64,000 nucleotides of DNA from 39-52-133 sp035531075 (GCA_035531075.1 DATKTO010000019.1:62001-126000), one strand, 5' to 3'; counted from the first letter of the stretch, positions 22,862 to 31,685 are shown. Notes: generated from the sequence alone by a model not told the origin. Numbers and translations are program-made.

Positions 22862-24387
22862 AGCAGGGACAGTAGCGGCTTGCCGGTCATTTCTTTGGGT
22901 TGTGGCAAGCCCATCAGGGAAAGCATGGTTGGCGCGATGTCCTGCAGCGCGCCGGTGCCGGCGATCTGCGCCTTGCGTCCTCCAACATAGATGAACGGCA
23001 CCAGATTCAGGGTGTGCGCGGTGTGCGCTTGCTGGGTGGCGCGGTCCAGCATCTGCTCGGCATTGCCGTGGTCGGCGGTAATCAGCACTTCGCCACCGCA
23101 TTGCTGCATCGCGTTCACCACCCGCCCGATGCAGATATCGAGTGCTTCGATCGCTTTGGTCGCCGCTTCCAGATTGCCGCTGTGGCCCACCATGTCGCCG
23201 TTGGCGTAGTTGCAGATGATGGATTGATACTTTCCGCTGCGTATCGCCTCTTCCAGCTTGTCGGTGACCTCAAACGCGCTCATCTCCGGTTTCAGGTCAT
23301 AGGTCAGCACTTTGGGCGATGGCACCAGGATGCGGTCTTCGCCAGGGTAAGGTTGTTCCTTGCCGCCGTTAAGGAAGTAGGTGACATGTGCGTATTTTTC
23401 GGTTTCTGCGATGCGCAATTGCCTGAGTCCGAGGCAGGAAATGTATTCGCCAAAGCCGTTGCTGATAGAGCCCGGCGCAAAGGCCGTGGGCAGATGGAAG
23501 TCTTCGCCATAGCTGCTCAAGGTGACAAAACTGGCCAGTTTTGGGAAGCGTTCTCGGCTGAAACCATCGAATGTGGTATCGGTGAGTGCGCGGGTCAGTT
23601 CTCGTGCGCGGTCGGCGCGGAAGTTCATGAATACGGCGACATCGCCATCCTGCATCGCCACTTTTTCACCTATCACCGTGGCTTGAATGAATTCGTCGTT
23701 TTCGTTGCGCGCATAAGCCTGCTGCAAACCGGCCACGGCCGTGGATGCGCTGAAAGGTGCTTTGCCCTGTGTCATCAGGTCGTAGGCGAGCTGCACCCGC
23801 TCCCAGCGGTTGTCGCGGTCCAGCGCGAAAAAGCGGCCCACTATGCTGGCGATGCGCCCTGCGCCGAGTGCGACACATTTGTCCTGCATGCGCTGCAGCG
23901 AGGATTCCGCGCTGCGCGGAGGGGTGTCGCGTCCATCGAGTATGGCGTGCACATATATTTTCTGCAGGCCGTTGCGCGCAGCCATTTCCACCATGGCGAG
24001 CAGATGGTCTTCGTGGCTATGCACGCCACCGGGAGAAAGCAGGCCAATTATGTGCATTGCGGAATTGTTCTGCTTGGCGAGCGTGACTGCCTGCGACAGC
24101 GCGGGATTGGTATAGAAGCTGCCGTCCTGTATCGCTACTTCCACCCTTGTCAGCTCCTGTTGCACGATACGGCCTGCGCCTATGTTTAAATGGCCGACCT
24201 CGGAATTGCCCATTTGCTCGTGCGGCAGGCCGACTGATTTCTCGGAAGCATTGATCAGTGTATGCGGGAAGTCGCGCCATAAACGATCGAAGTTTGGCTT
24301 GTGGGCAAGGGCGATCGCATTGTGGTCAGTATCTTCGCGATAACCGAAGCCGTCGAGGATGAGCAGGAGGACAGGGGTGATTTTCAT
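22858..24387 (-). CDS. gpmI: 2,3-bisphosphoglycerate-independent phosphoglycerate mutase
   Basis: Interconverts 3- and 2-phosphoglycerate in glycolysis/gluconeogenesis; a Mn-dependent enzyme of the alkaline phosphatase superfamily. The 509-residue length is normal. Motifs are LILDGFGYRED (metal ligand), the catalytic Ser in GNSEVGHLNIGAGR, the DGRDTPP loop and late ADHGNAEQM. It is the first gene of the leftward run and divergent from the ArsR gene, with a 14-bp palindrome between them. Confidence 0.96.
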   Translation of the reverse strand: MKITPVLLLILDGFGYREDTDHNAIALAHKPNFDRLWRDFPHTLINASEKSVGLPHEQMGNSEVGHLNIGAGRIVQQELTRVEVAIQDGSFYTNPALSQAVTLAKQNNSAMHIIGLLSPGGVHSHEDHLLAMVEMAARNGLQKIYVHAILDGRDTPPRSAESSLQRMQDKCVALGAGRIASIVGRFFALDRDNRWERVQLAYDLMTQGKAPFSASTAVAGLQQAYARNENDEFIQATVIGEKVAMQDGDVAVFMNFRADRARELTRALTDTTFDGFSRERFPKLASFVTLSSYGEDFHLPTAFAPGSISNGFGEYISCLGLRQLRIAETEKYAHVTYFLNGGKEQPYPGEDRILVPSPKVLTYDLKPEMSAFEVTDKLEEAIRSGKYQSIICNYANGDMVGHSGNLEAATKAIEALDICIGRVVNAMQQCGGEVLITADHGNAEQMLDRATQQAHTAHTLNLVPFIYVGGRKAQIAGTGALQDIAPTMLSLMGLPQPKEMTGKPLLSLL

Positions 24388-24477
24388 TGGTAGGTATGCT
24401 TTCTTGCTGGCTTTTTAAAGGTAAAAGTATAAAATATAAGCGGTTGCTAATTAATTAATATTTTAGCTGATTTTCAG

Positions 24478-24491
24478 GCATCGTACGATGC
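24478..24491. promoter_or_regulatory. 14-bp perfect palindrome, possible operator
   Basis: GCATCGTACGATGC lies in the 124-nt gap between divergent gpmI and the ArsR-type regulator, 20 nt before the regulator's GTG start. It is self-complementary and flanked by A+T-rich sequence. It could be an operator for autoregulation, but it does not share sequence with the inverted repeat at 24836-24867, so a different regulator is equally possible. Confidence 0.4.
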
Positions 24492-24511
24492 TGGTTCAGG
24501 AGATATGAAGC

Positions 24512-24820
24512 GTGGAAACGATAAAGAAATTGATTGATAAGGATGAGGATATTCTGCAGGCGTCGCTGGCGATTAAAGCAATTGCTCATCCTTTGCGTCT
24601 GAAAATACTGTGCGTGCTGGGTGCACAGGAAGTCAGTGTGCAAGACATTGTCGATGATGTGGGTACATCACAAAGCAATATTTCCCAGCATTTGGCCATT
24701 TTGCGCGATAAGGGCGTGTTGTGTACGCGTAAGGATGCTAATCGTGTCTATTACAGGATTAGCGATCAGCGTACCTTGAAGTTGGTGGAACTGATGCGGG
24801 ATGTGTTTTGTACTAGTTGA
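24512..24820 (+). CDS. ArsR-family repressor with BigR/SqrR-type cysteine pair
   Basis: A 102-residue winged-helix repressor with the ArsR core AIAHPLRLKILCVLG and recognition helix SQSNISQHLAILRDKG. It has no ELCVC metal motif. Cys34 and Cys100 are 66 residues apart, the spacing of the disulfide/polysulfide-forming pair in BigR (C42/C108) and SqrR (C41/C107), so it is likely a sulfide/persulfide-responsive sensor. A third Cys is at residue 71. It starts with GTG, with AGGAG about 9 nt upstream. The next promoter, for an RND pump, is buried in an inverted repeat that this protein probably binds. Confidence 0.8.
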   Translation: METIKKLIDKDEDILQASLAIKAIAHPLRLKILCVLGAQEVSVQDIVDDVGTSQSNISQHLAILRDKGVLCTRKDANRVYYRISDQRTLKLVELMRDVFCTS

Positions 24821-24827
24821 GATGCAG

Positions 24828-24867
24828 TTGAGCAATTAAGTATATTAGCATATAATAATATACTTAA
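24828..24867 (+). promoter_or_regulatory. Promoter embedded in a 12-bp inverted repeat (likely ArsR-type operator)
   Basis: A -35 box TTGAGC (24828-24833) and a consensus -10 box TATAAT (24851-24856) are 17 nt apart. The perfect inverted repeat TTAAGTATATTA (24836-24847) and TAATATACTTAA (24856-24867) flanks and overlaps the -10 box, with an 8-nt spacer. Repressor binding would block polymerase directly. The site lies between the ArsR-type gene and the RND adaptor, 22 nt before the adaptor start. Confidence 0.8.
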
Positions 24868-24889
24868 TTTATAACTCGGGGGGTAGACC

Positions 24890-25927
24890 ATGAGACATCA
24901 AACTTTATTCTTGGTAACTTTGGGACTTTTCGCCGGCTTGCCGGCGCACGCCGCGCAGGCTGCAGAGCAGCTTGTGGTGGCAAAAGTTGAGTATCGCGAT
25001 GTAGCCCAGACTTACAGCGTCGAGGGCGTGGTCGAGGCTGTCAGGCAGTCGACTGTCTCGGCGCAGATTTCGGGACGCGTGAAAGAGGTAAATTTTGATG
25101 TCGGTGATACCGTCAGGAAAGGCCAGATCATTCTGCGTATTGATGAGCGTGAAACGGCCCAGGCATTGGCCGGCAGCCAGGCCCAAGTGATGCAGGCTCA
25201 GGCGGCGCTGACTCAGGCCAGGGCTAACTACGAACGCTCGCGACAGTTATTTGAGCAGAAATATATCAGCCAGTCTGCTCTGGATAAGGCCAAGGCAGAT
25301 TACGACATGGCGCAGGCGCAGGCTGCAGCAAGCGAGGCGGGCGAAAGCCAGTCTGCGCTGGCGCGCGGCTATGCTGCAGTCATTGCGCCATTTAGCGGGG
25401 TCGTGGCGGCGCGTCTGGTGGAATTGGGCGAAATGGTGACTGTGGGCAAGCCGCTGATGGTAGGTTTCGATCCCAGCCAGATGCGCGTTATTGTTAATGT
25501 TCCGCAGTACAAGTTGGCCGAAATCGGTACTCATCCCAAGGTAAACGTGGAACTGACTTCGCTGAAGCGCTGGGTGCAGGCTGCAGCGGTGACCGTGCAG
25601 CCGTCTGCCGATGTCCGCACGCACAGCACTCAGGTGCGCGTGACCATACCTGCCAATGAGAAAGGGGTCTACCCTGGCATGTTTGTACGCGCCCACTTTG
25701 TGGTCGGGAAAACAACCAAACTGTTGATTCCGGCCAGCGCAGTGATTCGTCGCAGTGAGGTAGTGGCCGTTTATGTGGTCGACGACAAGGGTGCAGCCAA
25801 GTTGCGCCAGGTGCGTCTGGGCGAAGCATCTGGAGAAAACGAGATTGAGGTACTGGTTGGTTTGAAGCCGGGCGAAAATGTGGCGCTTGATCCGATCAAG
25901 GCTGGCATGGCGGTGGCTCAGCCGTAG
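24890..25927 (+). CDS. RND efflux periplasmic adaptor subunit (HlyD/MFP family)
   Basis: A 345-residue membrane-fusion protein: signal peptide (1-24), lipoyl halves (around VSAQISGRVKEVNFDVGDTVRKGQ and the later GVVAARLVELGEMVTVGKP), a short alpha-helical hairpin rich in Ala/Gln (about 85-155) and a beta-barrel/membrane-proximal domain. It bridges the RND pump in the inner membrane to an outer-membrane channel. No outer-membrane factor is encoded nearby, so a shared TolC-like partner is likely. Its TAG stop lies in a palindromic repeat. Confidence 0.9.
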   Translation: MRHQTLFLVTLGLFAGLPAHAAQAAEQLVVAKVEYRDVAQTYSVEGVVEAVRQSTVSAQISGRVKEVNFDVGDTVRKGQIILRIDERETAQALAGSQAQVMQAQAALTQARANYERSRQLFEQKYISQSALDKAKADYDMAQAQAAASEAGESQSALARGYAAVIAPFSGVVAARLVELGEMVTVGKPLMVGFDPSQMRVIVNVPQYKLAEIGTHPKVNVELTSLKRWVQAAAVTVQPSADVRTHSTQVRVTIPANEKGVYPGMFVRAHFVVGKTTKLLIPASAVIRRSEVVAVYVVDDKGAAKLRQVRLGEASGENEIEVLVGLKPGENVALDPIKAGMAVAQP

Positions 25928-25971
25928 GTCGGGCTTTAGCCCCGACGTGTCGGGTTGCTTACCCGACCTGC
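25924..25971. repeat. Paired palindromic repeat (GTAGGTCGGG type)
   Basis: Two tandem hairpins: GTCGGG/CCCGAC (25928-25946) and GTCGGGT/ACCCGAC (25949-25967), enclosed by outer AGGTCGGG...CCCGACCT arms. It sits between the RND adaptor and pump genes and supplies the adaptor's TAG stop (25925-25927). The element may tune the ratio of the two proteins by protecting the upstream message. Confidence 0.8.
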
Positions 25972-26004
25972 TCTCACATTTATTACTCCTCAGGAATAAC
26001 GATC

Positions 26005-29000
26005 ATGGGTATCTCCGGACGTATCGCTAAATTTTTCATGCACTCGCAAATGACGCCGTTACTGGCGCTGGTTGCGGTGCTATTGGGTATCTTCTCGGTG
26101 CTGGTTACGCCGCGCGAAGAAGAGCCGCAAATTAACGTCACCATGGCCAATGTGCTGATCGCCTATCCTGGCGCATCCAGCCAGGATGTGGCGCGCACGG
26201 TGTCAACGCCAGCAGAGCAGGTGTTGTCGCAAATTGCCGGTGTGGAGCATGTGTATTCCGTGTCGCAGCCGGGCATGTCGGTGCTCTCGGTGCAGTTCAA
26301 GGTCGGCGAGTTGCACGGCCCCGCCATGGTCAAGCTTTATGATGTCATTAATTCTCACGCGGACTGGTTACCGCCCACACTGGGCGTAATGCAGCCACTG
26401 ATCAAGGCCAGAGGCATAGACGATGTGCCGATCGTGGCGTTTACATTGTGGCGTGATGAGGCTGTGGGCGGCGGTTTGGCGCTGACCCATGTGGCGCACG
26501 CGATCGAAGCCGAGCTGAAGCGCGTCAAGGGCACGCGCGAAGTGGCGACTATCGGTGCTACCCAGCGCATGGTGCGCGTATTGCTTAATCCTGAAGCGCT
26601 CAATGCCTATCAACTGTCGATGCAGGATGTGCGCGCGTCATTGCAGGCCGCCAATGTGTCACAAAATGCGGGGAATCTGACGCAGCACAACCGCGAAGTC
26701 ATGGTGCAGACCGGCAATTTCCTGAGTAACGCCAGCGAAGTCAGGCAGCTGGTAGTGGGTGTATCCAGCGGCAAGCCGGTGTACCTGCAGGATGTGGCAG
26801 AGGTGCAGGATGGCGCAGATCAACCGTCTAATTATGTGTGGCTGGGTGCGGCGGCGGCATCAGCCGACAAGGGTATACGCGCCAAGGGCGAGTTCAGCGC
26901 AGTCACCGTGTCAGTTACCAAGAAGCCGGGTGAAAATGCGGTTGAGGTTGCCAGTAATTTGCTGAAACGGGTGGAAGAGCTGAAGGGCAGCGTCATTCCT
27001 GCCGATGTGCAGGTCACCACCACGCGCAACTACGGTGAGACCGCCAATGACAAGGCAAGGAAATTAATTCAGAAACTGATCTTTGCCACCAGTGCGGTAA
27101 TTGCGCTGGTATGGATCGCGCTTGGCAGACGCGAAGCATTCATTGTGGGTGTTGCGGTGACGCTGACGCTGTTTGTCACGCTGTTTGCATCATGGGCATA
27201 TGGCTTTACGCTGAACCGTGTTTCTCTATTTGCCTTGATTTTTTCGATCGGTATCCTGGTAGATGATGCCATTGTGGTGGTTGAAAATATCCACAGACGC
27301 CGCGAGCTTTCCACTCATCAGCCGCTATCTGAAATTATCCAGGAAGCTGTTGATGAAGTCGGCGGCCCAACGATACTGGCTACCCTGGCAGTGATCGCGG
27401 CCTTGCTGCCAATGGCTTTTGTGACGGGATTGATGGGTCCTTACATGAGTCCTATACCAATCAATGCCAGCATGGGTATGCTGATTTCGCTGGCAGTGGC
27501 CTTTGTGGTAACGCCCTGGCTGGCGTTGCGTTTCTCGGCTGCGCATCACGCATCGGTCCAGGATGAGAAAGATACCGTGCTGGCTCGTTTCTTCCGTGAG
27601 CGCCTGTCACCATTCCTGAATCGCGAACATGGCAAAAAAGCCCGGCTTAAACTCTGGCTGGGTATTGGTGCAGGCCTGTTATTCTCTATGGCGCTGGTAG
27701 GGGTGAAGCTGGTTGTGTTGAAAATGCTGCCGTTCGACAATAAGTCCGAATTCCAGATCGTGGTAGACATGCCGACCGGAACAGCACTGGAGCAGACGTC
27801 GGCAGTGTTGCACGAGATCGGCACTTACCTTGCCACGGTCCCTGAAGTGACAGATTATCAGGGCTATGCGGGTACTGCTGCACCGATCAACTTCAACGGC
27901 CTAGTGCGCCAGTACTATCTGCGTGCGGCAAGCGAGCAGGGCGATATCCAGGTCAACCTTCAGGATAAGCACAAGCGCAAGCGCAGCAGCCATGAAGTGG
28001 CAGGCAGCGTACGCGAGCCGATTGAAAAAATAGCCAAGCAGTGGGGCGCAAAGGTCAAGATCGTCGAAGTGCCGCCCGGTCCTCCTGTGATGTCGCCGAT
28101 TGTGGCCGAAATCTACGGTCCTGATTATGAGGGAGCGCGCAAGGTAGCAGGCAAGGTGCGCGAGCAGTTCGGCAAGACCCCCGATATTGTCGGAATCGAC
28201 GATAGCGTGACAGAAGCTGCGCCCAAAATGGTTCTGCATGTATTGCAGAGCAAGGCAGCCCTGCTCGGTATCGCACCGCAGGATATCGTGGATACGATAC
28301 ATGTTGCGTTGTCCGGACAGGATGTGACTTCGCTGCACGATGACACCGCAAAGTATGCGCTGCCATTGCGCATGAGCCTGCCCACCGAGAGCCGCAGCCG
28401 TATCGATAACGTGCTCAAGCTCAAGGTGCGCGCCCGTGATGGAGTGTTGGTGCCTTTGTCCGAACTGGTGCAGATCGTGAACATGCAGCGTGATTATCCG
28501 ATCTACCACAAGGATTTGCTGCCTGTCGTCTACGTGGTCGGCGATATGGCAGGCAAGCTGGATAGTCCGCTGTACGGCATGTTCGGGATAGACAGCAGGC
28601 TCGACAGCATGAAGCTGGAAGAAGGCGGCACGCTGCAAAATTGGTATTTCACAATGCCTTCAAATCCCTATGCTGCCTATGCGCTGAAATGGGATGGCGA
28701 ATGGCAGGTGACGTTCGAGACGTTCCGCGATATGGGCATAGCTTATGCGGTGGGCTTGATACTGATCTACCTGCTGGTGGTGGCGCAGTTCAAGAGCTAT
28801 CTGGTGCCGCTCGTCATCATGGCGCCGATTCCGCTCACCATCATCGGCGTGATGCCGGGCCATGCCTTGCTGGGTGCGCAGTTCACCGCCACCTCAATGA
28901 TAGGCATGATTGCGCTGGCCGGTATCATCGTGCGCAATTCCATATTGCTGGTGGACTTTGTCAACCTGCAACTGGCCGAAGGTATGGAACTGCAGCAGGC

Positions 29001-29205
29001 AGTGATCTCTGCCGCCAGTGCGCGCGCCAAGCCCATCATCCTGACGGGGCTGGCGGCGATGGCGGGAGCTTTATTCATCCTGGATGACCCGATATTTAAC
29101 GGTTTGGCGATTGCATTGATCTTCGGCATCATGGTGTCCACCGTGCTTACGCTGGTAGTCATCCCGGTGTTGTATTACGCCACTTTATACAAGAAATTCA
29201 AGTAA
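26005..29205 (+). CDS. RND efflux pump, inner-membrane permease subunit
   Basis: A 1066-residue AcrB-type proton-driven pump: TM1 near residues 18-36, large porter loops, TM bundles around 350-520 and 905-1055. The proton-relay motif is GILVDDAIVVVENIHRR in TM4. Length is standard. Substrate class cannot be read: the sequence is not clearly of the heavy-metal CzcA/CusA type. It is preceded by its adaptor and by a BigR/SqrR-like regulator, so induction by reactive sulfur species is inferred. SD-like AGGA lies about 11 nt before the ATG. Confidence 0.92.
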   Translation: MGISGRIAKFFMHSQMTPLLALVAVLLGIFSVLVTPREEEPQINVTMANVLIAYPGASSQDVARTVSTPAEQVLSQIAGVEHVYSVSQPGMSVLSVQFKVGELHGPAMVKLYDVINSHADWLPPTLGVMQPLIKARGIDDVPIVAFTLWRDEAVGGGLALTHVAHAIEAELKRVKGTREVATIGATQRMVRVLLNPEALNAYQLSMQDVRASLQAANVSQNAGNLTQHNREVMVQTGNFLSNASEVRQLVVGVSSGKPVYLQDVAEVQDGADQPSNYVWLGAAAASADKGIRAKGEFSAVTVSVTKKPGENAVEVASNLLKRVEELKGSVIPADVQVTTTRNYGETANDKARKLIQKLIFATSAVIALVWIALGRREAFIVGVAVTLTLFVTLFASWAYGFTLNRVSLFALIFSIGILVDDAIVVVENIHRRRELSTHQPLSEIIQEAVDEVGGPTILATLAVIAALLPMAFVTGLMGPYMSPIPINASMGMLISLAVAFVVTPWLALRFSAAHHASVQDEKDTVLARFFRERLSPFLNREHGKKARLKLWLGIGAGLLFSMALVGVKLVVLKMLPFDNKSEFQIVVDMPTGTALEQTSAVLHEIGTYLATVPEVTDYQGYAGTAAPINFNGLVRQYYLRAASEQGDIQVNLQDKHKRKRSSHEVAGSVREPIEKIAKQWGAKVKIVEVPPGPPVMSPIVAEIYGPDYEGARKVAGKVREQFGKTPDIVGIDDSVTEAAPKMVLHVLQSKAALLGIAPQDIVDTIHVALSGQDVTSLHDDTAKYALPLRMSLPTESRSRIDNVLKLKVRARDGVLVPLSELVQIVNMQRDYPIYHKDLLPVVYVVGDMAGKLDSPLYGMFGIDSRLDSMKLEEGGTLQNWYFTMPSNPYAAYALKWDGEWQVTFETFRDMGIAYAVGLILIYLLVVAQFKSYLVPLVIMAPIPLTIIGVMPGHALLGAQFTATSMIGMIALAGIIVRNSILLVDFVNLQLAEGMELQQAVISAASARAKPIILTGLAAMAGALFILDDPIFNGLAIALIFGIMVSTVLTLVVIPVLYYATLYKKFK

Positions 29206-29295
29206 AATACCCATTCGATTCTTGTTTCCCCTTTGCTCGTTTTCTGCATGGGTGAAAGGGGATGGAATGAATCTAAACTTAATAGGAGAAGTTAT

Positions 29296-29505
29296 ATGAA
29301 CGCAGAACGTGTCGTTAGAATTGTTGCTGGTTTTATGATTATGCTGACCCTGTCTCTGGGTTTGGAAGCGAGTCCTGTATTTGTAAGCAAATACTTCCTG
29401 TTCTTCACCGCATTTGTTGGATTTAACCTGTTTCAAAGCGGTTTTACCAGAATCTGTCCGCTGAACAATATCCTGGCGAAGTTTGGAATCAAAGGCAGTT
29501 GCTAA
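29296..29505 (+). CDS. DUF2892 (YgaP-type) membrane protein
   Basis: A 69-residue inner-membrane protein with two hydrophobic helices and the conserved FQSGFTRICPLNNIL motif of DUF2892, the domain that anchors the rhodanese YgaP of E. coli. AGGAGA lies 7 nt before the ATG at 29296. E. coli pairs ygaV (BigR-like repressor) with ygaP, and the same combination of functions appears here split into separate genes. It overlaps the start of the next gene by 7 nt. Confidence 0.88.
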   Translation: MNAERVVRIVAGFMIMLTLSLGLEASPVFVSKYFLFFTAFVGFNLFQSGFTRICPLNNILAKFGIKGSC

Positions 29506-31292
29506 GCAAGCCGGCAATTAATTTGCCTGGATTGCGCGCGATAGGCATGGCCCACATTAGTCTGGCATTAGTCGGGTTAATGTGGGTTTTGCCGTTTCTG
29601 TACTACTACCACGCGTATCCGCTGACAACGTTCTACCAGGAATGGGGAGCAGCTATTCTGGGACTTTGCGCCATGACTTTTTTGCTGGCCAGCCAGAATT
29701 GGCGGCAGCCAGAAATTCCGCGCATTGTTCTGCTGCCGATAGGGCTGATGCTATTGGCCTTGCTGCAATATCTGCTGGGCAAGACGGACTATTTTGACCA
29801 GACGCTGTTGTTCACGCTGTATATGCTATGGGCTGCCTTGCTCATCATGCTTGGCCGAGCATTACGGGAAAAATTTGGGCTGGCGGTGCTTGCAACCACG
29901 CTGGCCGCTTTTTTGTTGCTGGGCACGGAGCTGAATGCCCTGGCCGGAATCCTTCAGCACTATCGCTGGCATACTTTTCTGGATGCCGTGATTACCTCCA
30001 AAAATGGCGCAGCCGTGTATGGCAACATGGCACAACCCAACCACTATGCCAATTACATTGCGATGGGATTGGTTTCCCTGGGGCTTTTGCGTTCGCAACT
30101 GCGCTTATGGCAGATGGTGTTGCTGGCAGCACCATTGTTGTTTGTGATGGTATTGAGCGGCTCGCGCAGTTCCTGGCTGTATTTGCTGAGCATGACAGCG
30201 CTGGCTTATCTGTGGCAACGCCGGGATAAATCCTGCAAGCATCTGCTGAACTATACCTTGCTGTTGCTGCTTGGATTTGGTTTGATGCACTGGGTGGTGC
30301 AAATCCCGTGGTTGACCGGATCCTCGGGGGTGACCACGTTGCAGCGACTGTTTGCCGGAGACAGCGGCGGCGGCAGCATCAGATGGTATTTATGGCACGA
30401 GTCATGGCTTATTTTCAGCCAGTTCCCGCTTCTGGGAGCGGGATTGGGGCAGTTTGCATGGCAGCATTTTCAGATGGTGCCGCTGCTGCAAGCTACAAAT
30501 ATCAGCGGGCTGTATAACAACGCACATAATCTGCTGATGCAGCTGGCTGCCGAAATGGGCTTGGCTGGTTTGATTATTCTGTTTGGCTCGCTAGGCATGT
30601 GGTTACGGCAGGGCTTACGCGCTCACTTCACGCTGTATCACTGGTGGGGATATGCGGTGCTTGTCGTGCTGGGTATCCACAGCATGCTCGAATATCCGCT
30701 GTGGTACGCCTATTTTATGGGCATCGCGGCAATTTTGCTGGGGGTGCTGGATACCAGCAGTTATCGTCTCGAGTTGCGGGTACTGGGGCGCCTGTCGGTG
30801 GCTTCAATATTGTTGTTGGGCGTGATTTCGTTAGTCCAGTTGCAGCAAGGTTACCAACGCCTGGAACTTGCAGTGGCATTGTGTTCGAGCTCTGAGCAAG
30901 ATATAAATGCAGCACAGCGGATGCGAGCAGGGCTGGTTGAGGTGCATGGCATGCCCATGCTGCAGCCGTATGCCGAGCTATTCATGAATAACGGGATAGA
31001 GGTGAGCAACGACGAACTGGACAATAAATTGGCGCTTAATGAAAGAACCATGAAATTTGTACCTGTTGCTTCCGTGGTGTATCGCAGGGCCTGGCTATTG
31101 GCACTGGCAGGCAGACAGGAAGAAGCTCGCCTGCAAGCAGAGCGCGCAATCTGGTCCTTCCCTGGAGATTTTCCTGCACAGAGCAAAGAATTGAGCGCAT
31201 TGGCACAGAAAGATCCAGAGCGTTTCTCCGCTCTGCTAGAATTCGCAATTCAAAAAAATAAGGAGTACTTAAGTGCAGTATCTACAAAATAA
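29499..31292 (+). CDS. PglL/Wzy_C-family O-oligosaccharyltransferase or O-antigen ligase
   Basis: A 597-residue polytopic membrane protein (about 12 hydrophobic segments) of the Wzy_C ligase superfamily. It carries QPNHYANYIAMGL, GSRSSWLYL, LLGAGLGQFAW and NAHNLLMQLAAEMGL, which match PglL-type pilin/protein O-glycosylation ligases; the PglL-type His in QPNH is present. Likely transfers a lipid-linked glycan to a periplasmic protein. The start is TTG at 29499 overlapping the DUF2892 stop, with AAAGG just upstream; an ATG at 29547 is an alternative. It overlaps the next gene by 20 nt. Confidence 0.82.
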   Translation: MLSKPAINLPGLRAIGMAHISLALVGLMWVLPFLYYYHAYPLTTFYQEWGAAILGLCAMTFLLASQNWRQPEIPRIVLLPIGLMLLALLQYLLGKTDYFDQTLLFTLYMLWAALLIMLGRALREKFGLAVLATTLAAFLLLGTELNALAGILQHYRWHTFLDAVITSKNGAAVYGNMAQPNHYANYIAMGLVSLGLLRSQLRLWQMVLLAAPLLFVMVLSGSRSSWLYLLSMTALAYLWQRRDKSCKHLLNYTLLLLLGFGLMHWVVQIPWLTGSSGVTTLQRLFAGDSGGGSIRWYLWHESWLIFSQFPLLGAGLGQFAWQHFQMVPLLQATNISGLYNNAHNLLMQLAAEMGLAGLIILFGSLGMWLRQGLRAHFTLYHWWGYAVLVVLGIHSMLEYPLWYAYFMGIAAILLGVLDTSSYRLELRVLGRLSVASILLLGVISLVQLQQGYQRLELAVALCSSSEQDINAAQRMRAGLVEVHGMPMLQPYAELFMNNGIEVSNDELDNKLALNERTMKFVPVASVVYRRAWLLALAGRQEEARLQAERAIWSFPGDFPAQSKELSALAQKDPERFSALLEFAIQKNKEYLSAVSTK

Positions 31293-31683
31293 TATCTGGA
31301 TGGTAGTGGTCGCAATCAGCAGTGGCTTGATGCTGCTGTGGTCTTTATTTGGCAACCGCGTGCGCGGCGTTAAAGTGGTAAACACCGTCGAGGCGCTTGA
31401 ACTGATCAACCATAAAAACGCCCTTGTATTGGACGTGCGCGAAGAATCTGAGTATAAATCCGGCCACCTGCTGAACGCAAAATGGATACCGCTAGGCAGG
31501 TTGGCGGAGCGCATCGGTGAGCTGGAGCGCTATCGTGAACAGCCCATTGTCGTGGTATGCCGCAGCGGTGCTCGCTCGGCTTCGGCATGTGCAATGCTGG
31601 GCAAGCAGGGATTTACACAGGCGCATAATCTGTCTGGTGGCGTGATGGGCTGGCAAAAATCAAATCTACCGTTGGAGAAATAA
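31273..31683 (+). CDS. Membrane-anchored rhodanese-like sulfurtransferase
   Basis: A 136-residue protein: N-terminal transmembrane helix (about 8-27), then a single rhodanese domain (about 35-132) with the active-site loop VVVCRSGARS (Cys96). It can move sulfane sulfur between thiols. The start is GTG at 31273, inside the end of the glycan-ligase gene, with AAGGAG 7 nt upstream. It is followed 2 nt later by glutaredoxin and then secB, a common beta- and gammaproteobacterial order. It could act with the DUF2892 protein in sulfide/persulfide handling; that link is inferred. Confidence 0.9.
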   Translation: MQYLQNNIWMVVVAISSGLMLLWSLFGNRVRGVKVVNTVEALELINHKNALVLDVREESEYKSGHLLNAKWIPLGRLAERIGELERYREQPIVVVCRSGARSASACAMLGKQGFTQAHNLSGGVMGWQKSNLPLEK

Positions 31684-31685
31684 TC

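Noticed and set aside
22900..24189. Long open frame (429 codons) on the plus strand opposite gpmI
   Set aside because: It is antisense to a gene with full family motifs (GNSEVGH, ADHGNAEQM). Such frames are common opposite G+C-rich genes.
27901..28638. 245-codon minus-strand frame within the RND pump gene
   Set aside because: It is His/Gln-rich shadow translation of a well-supported pump gene.
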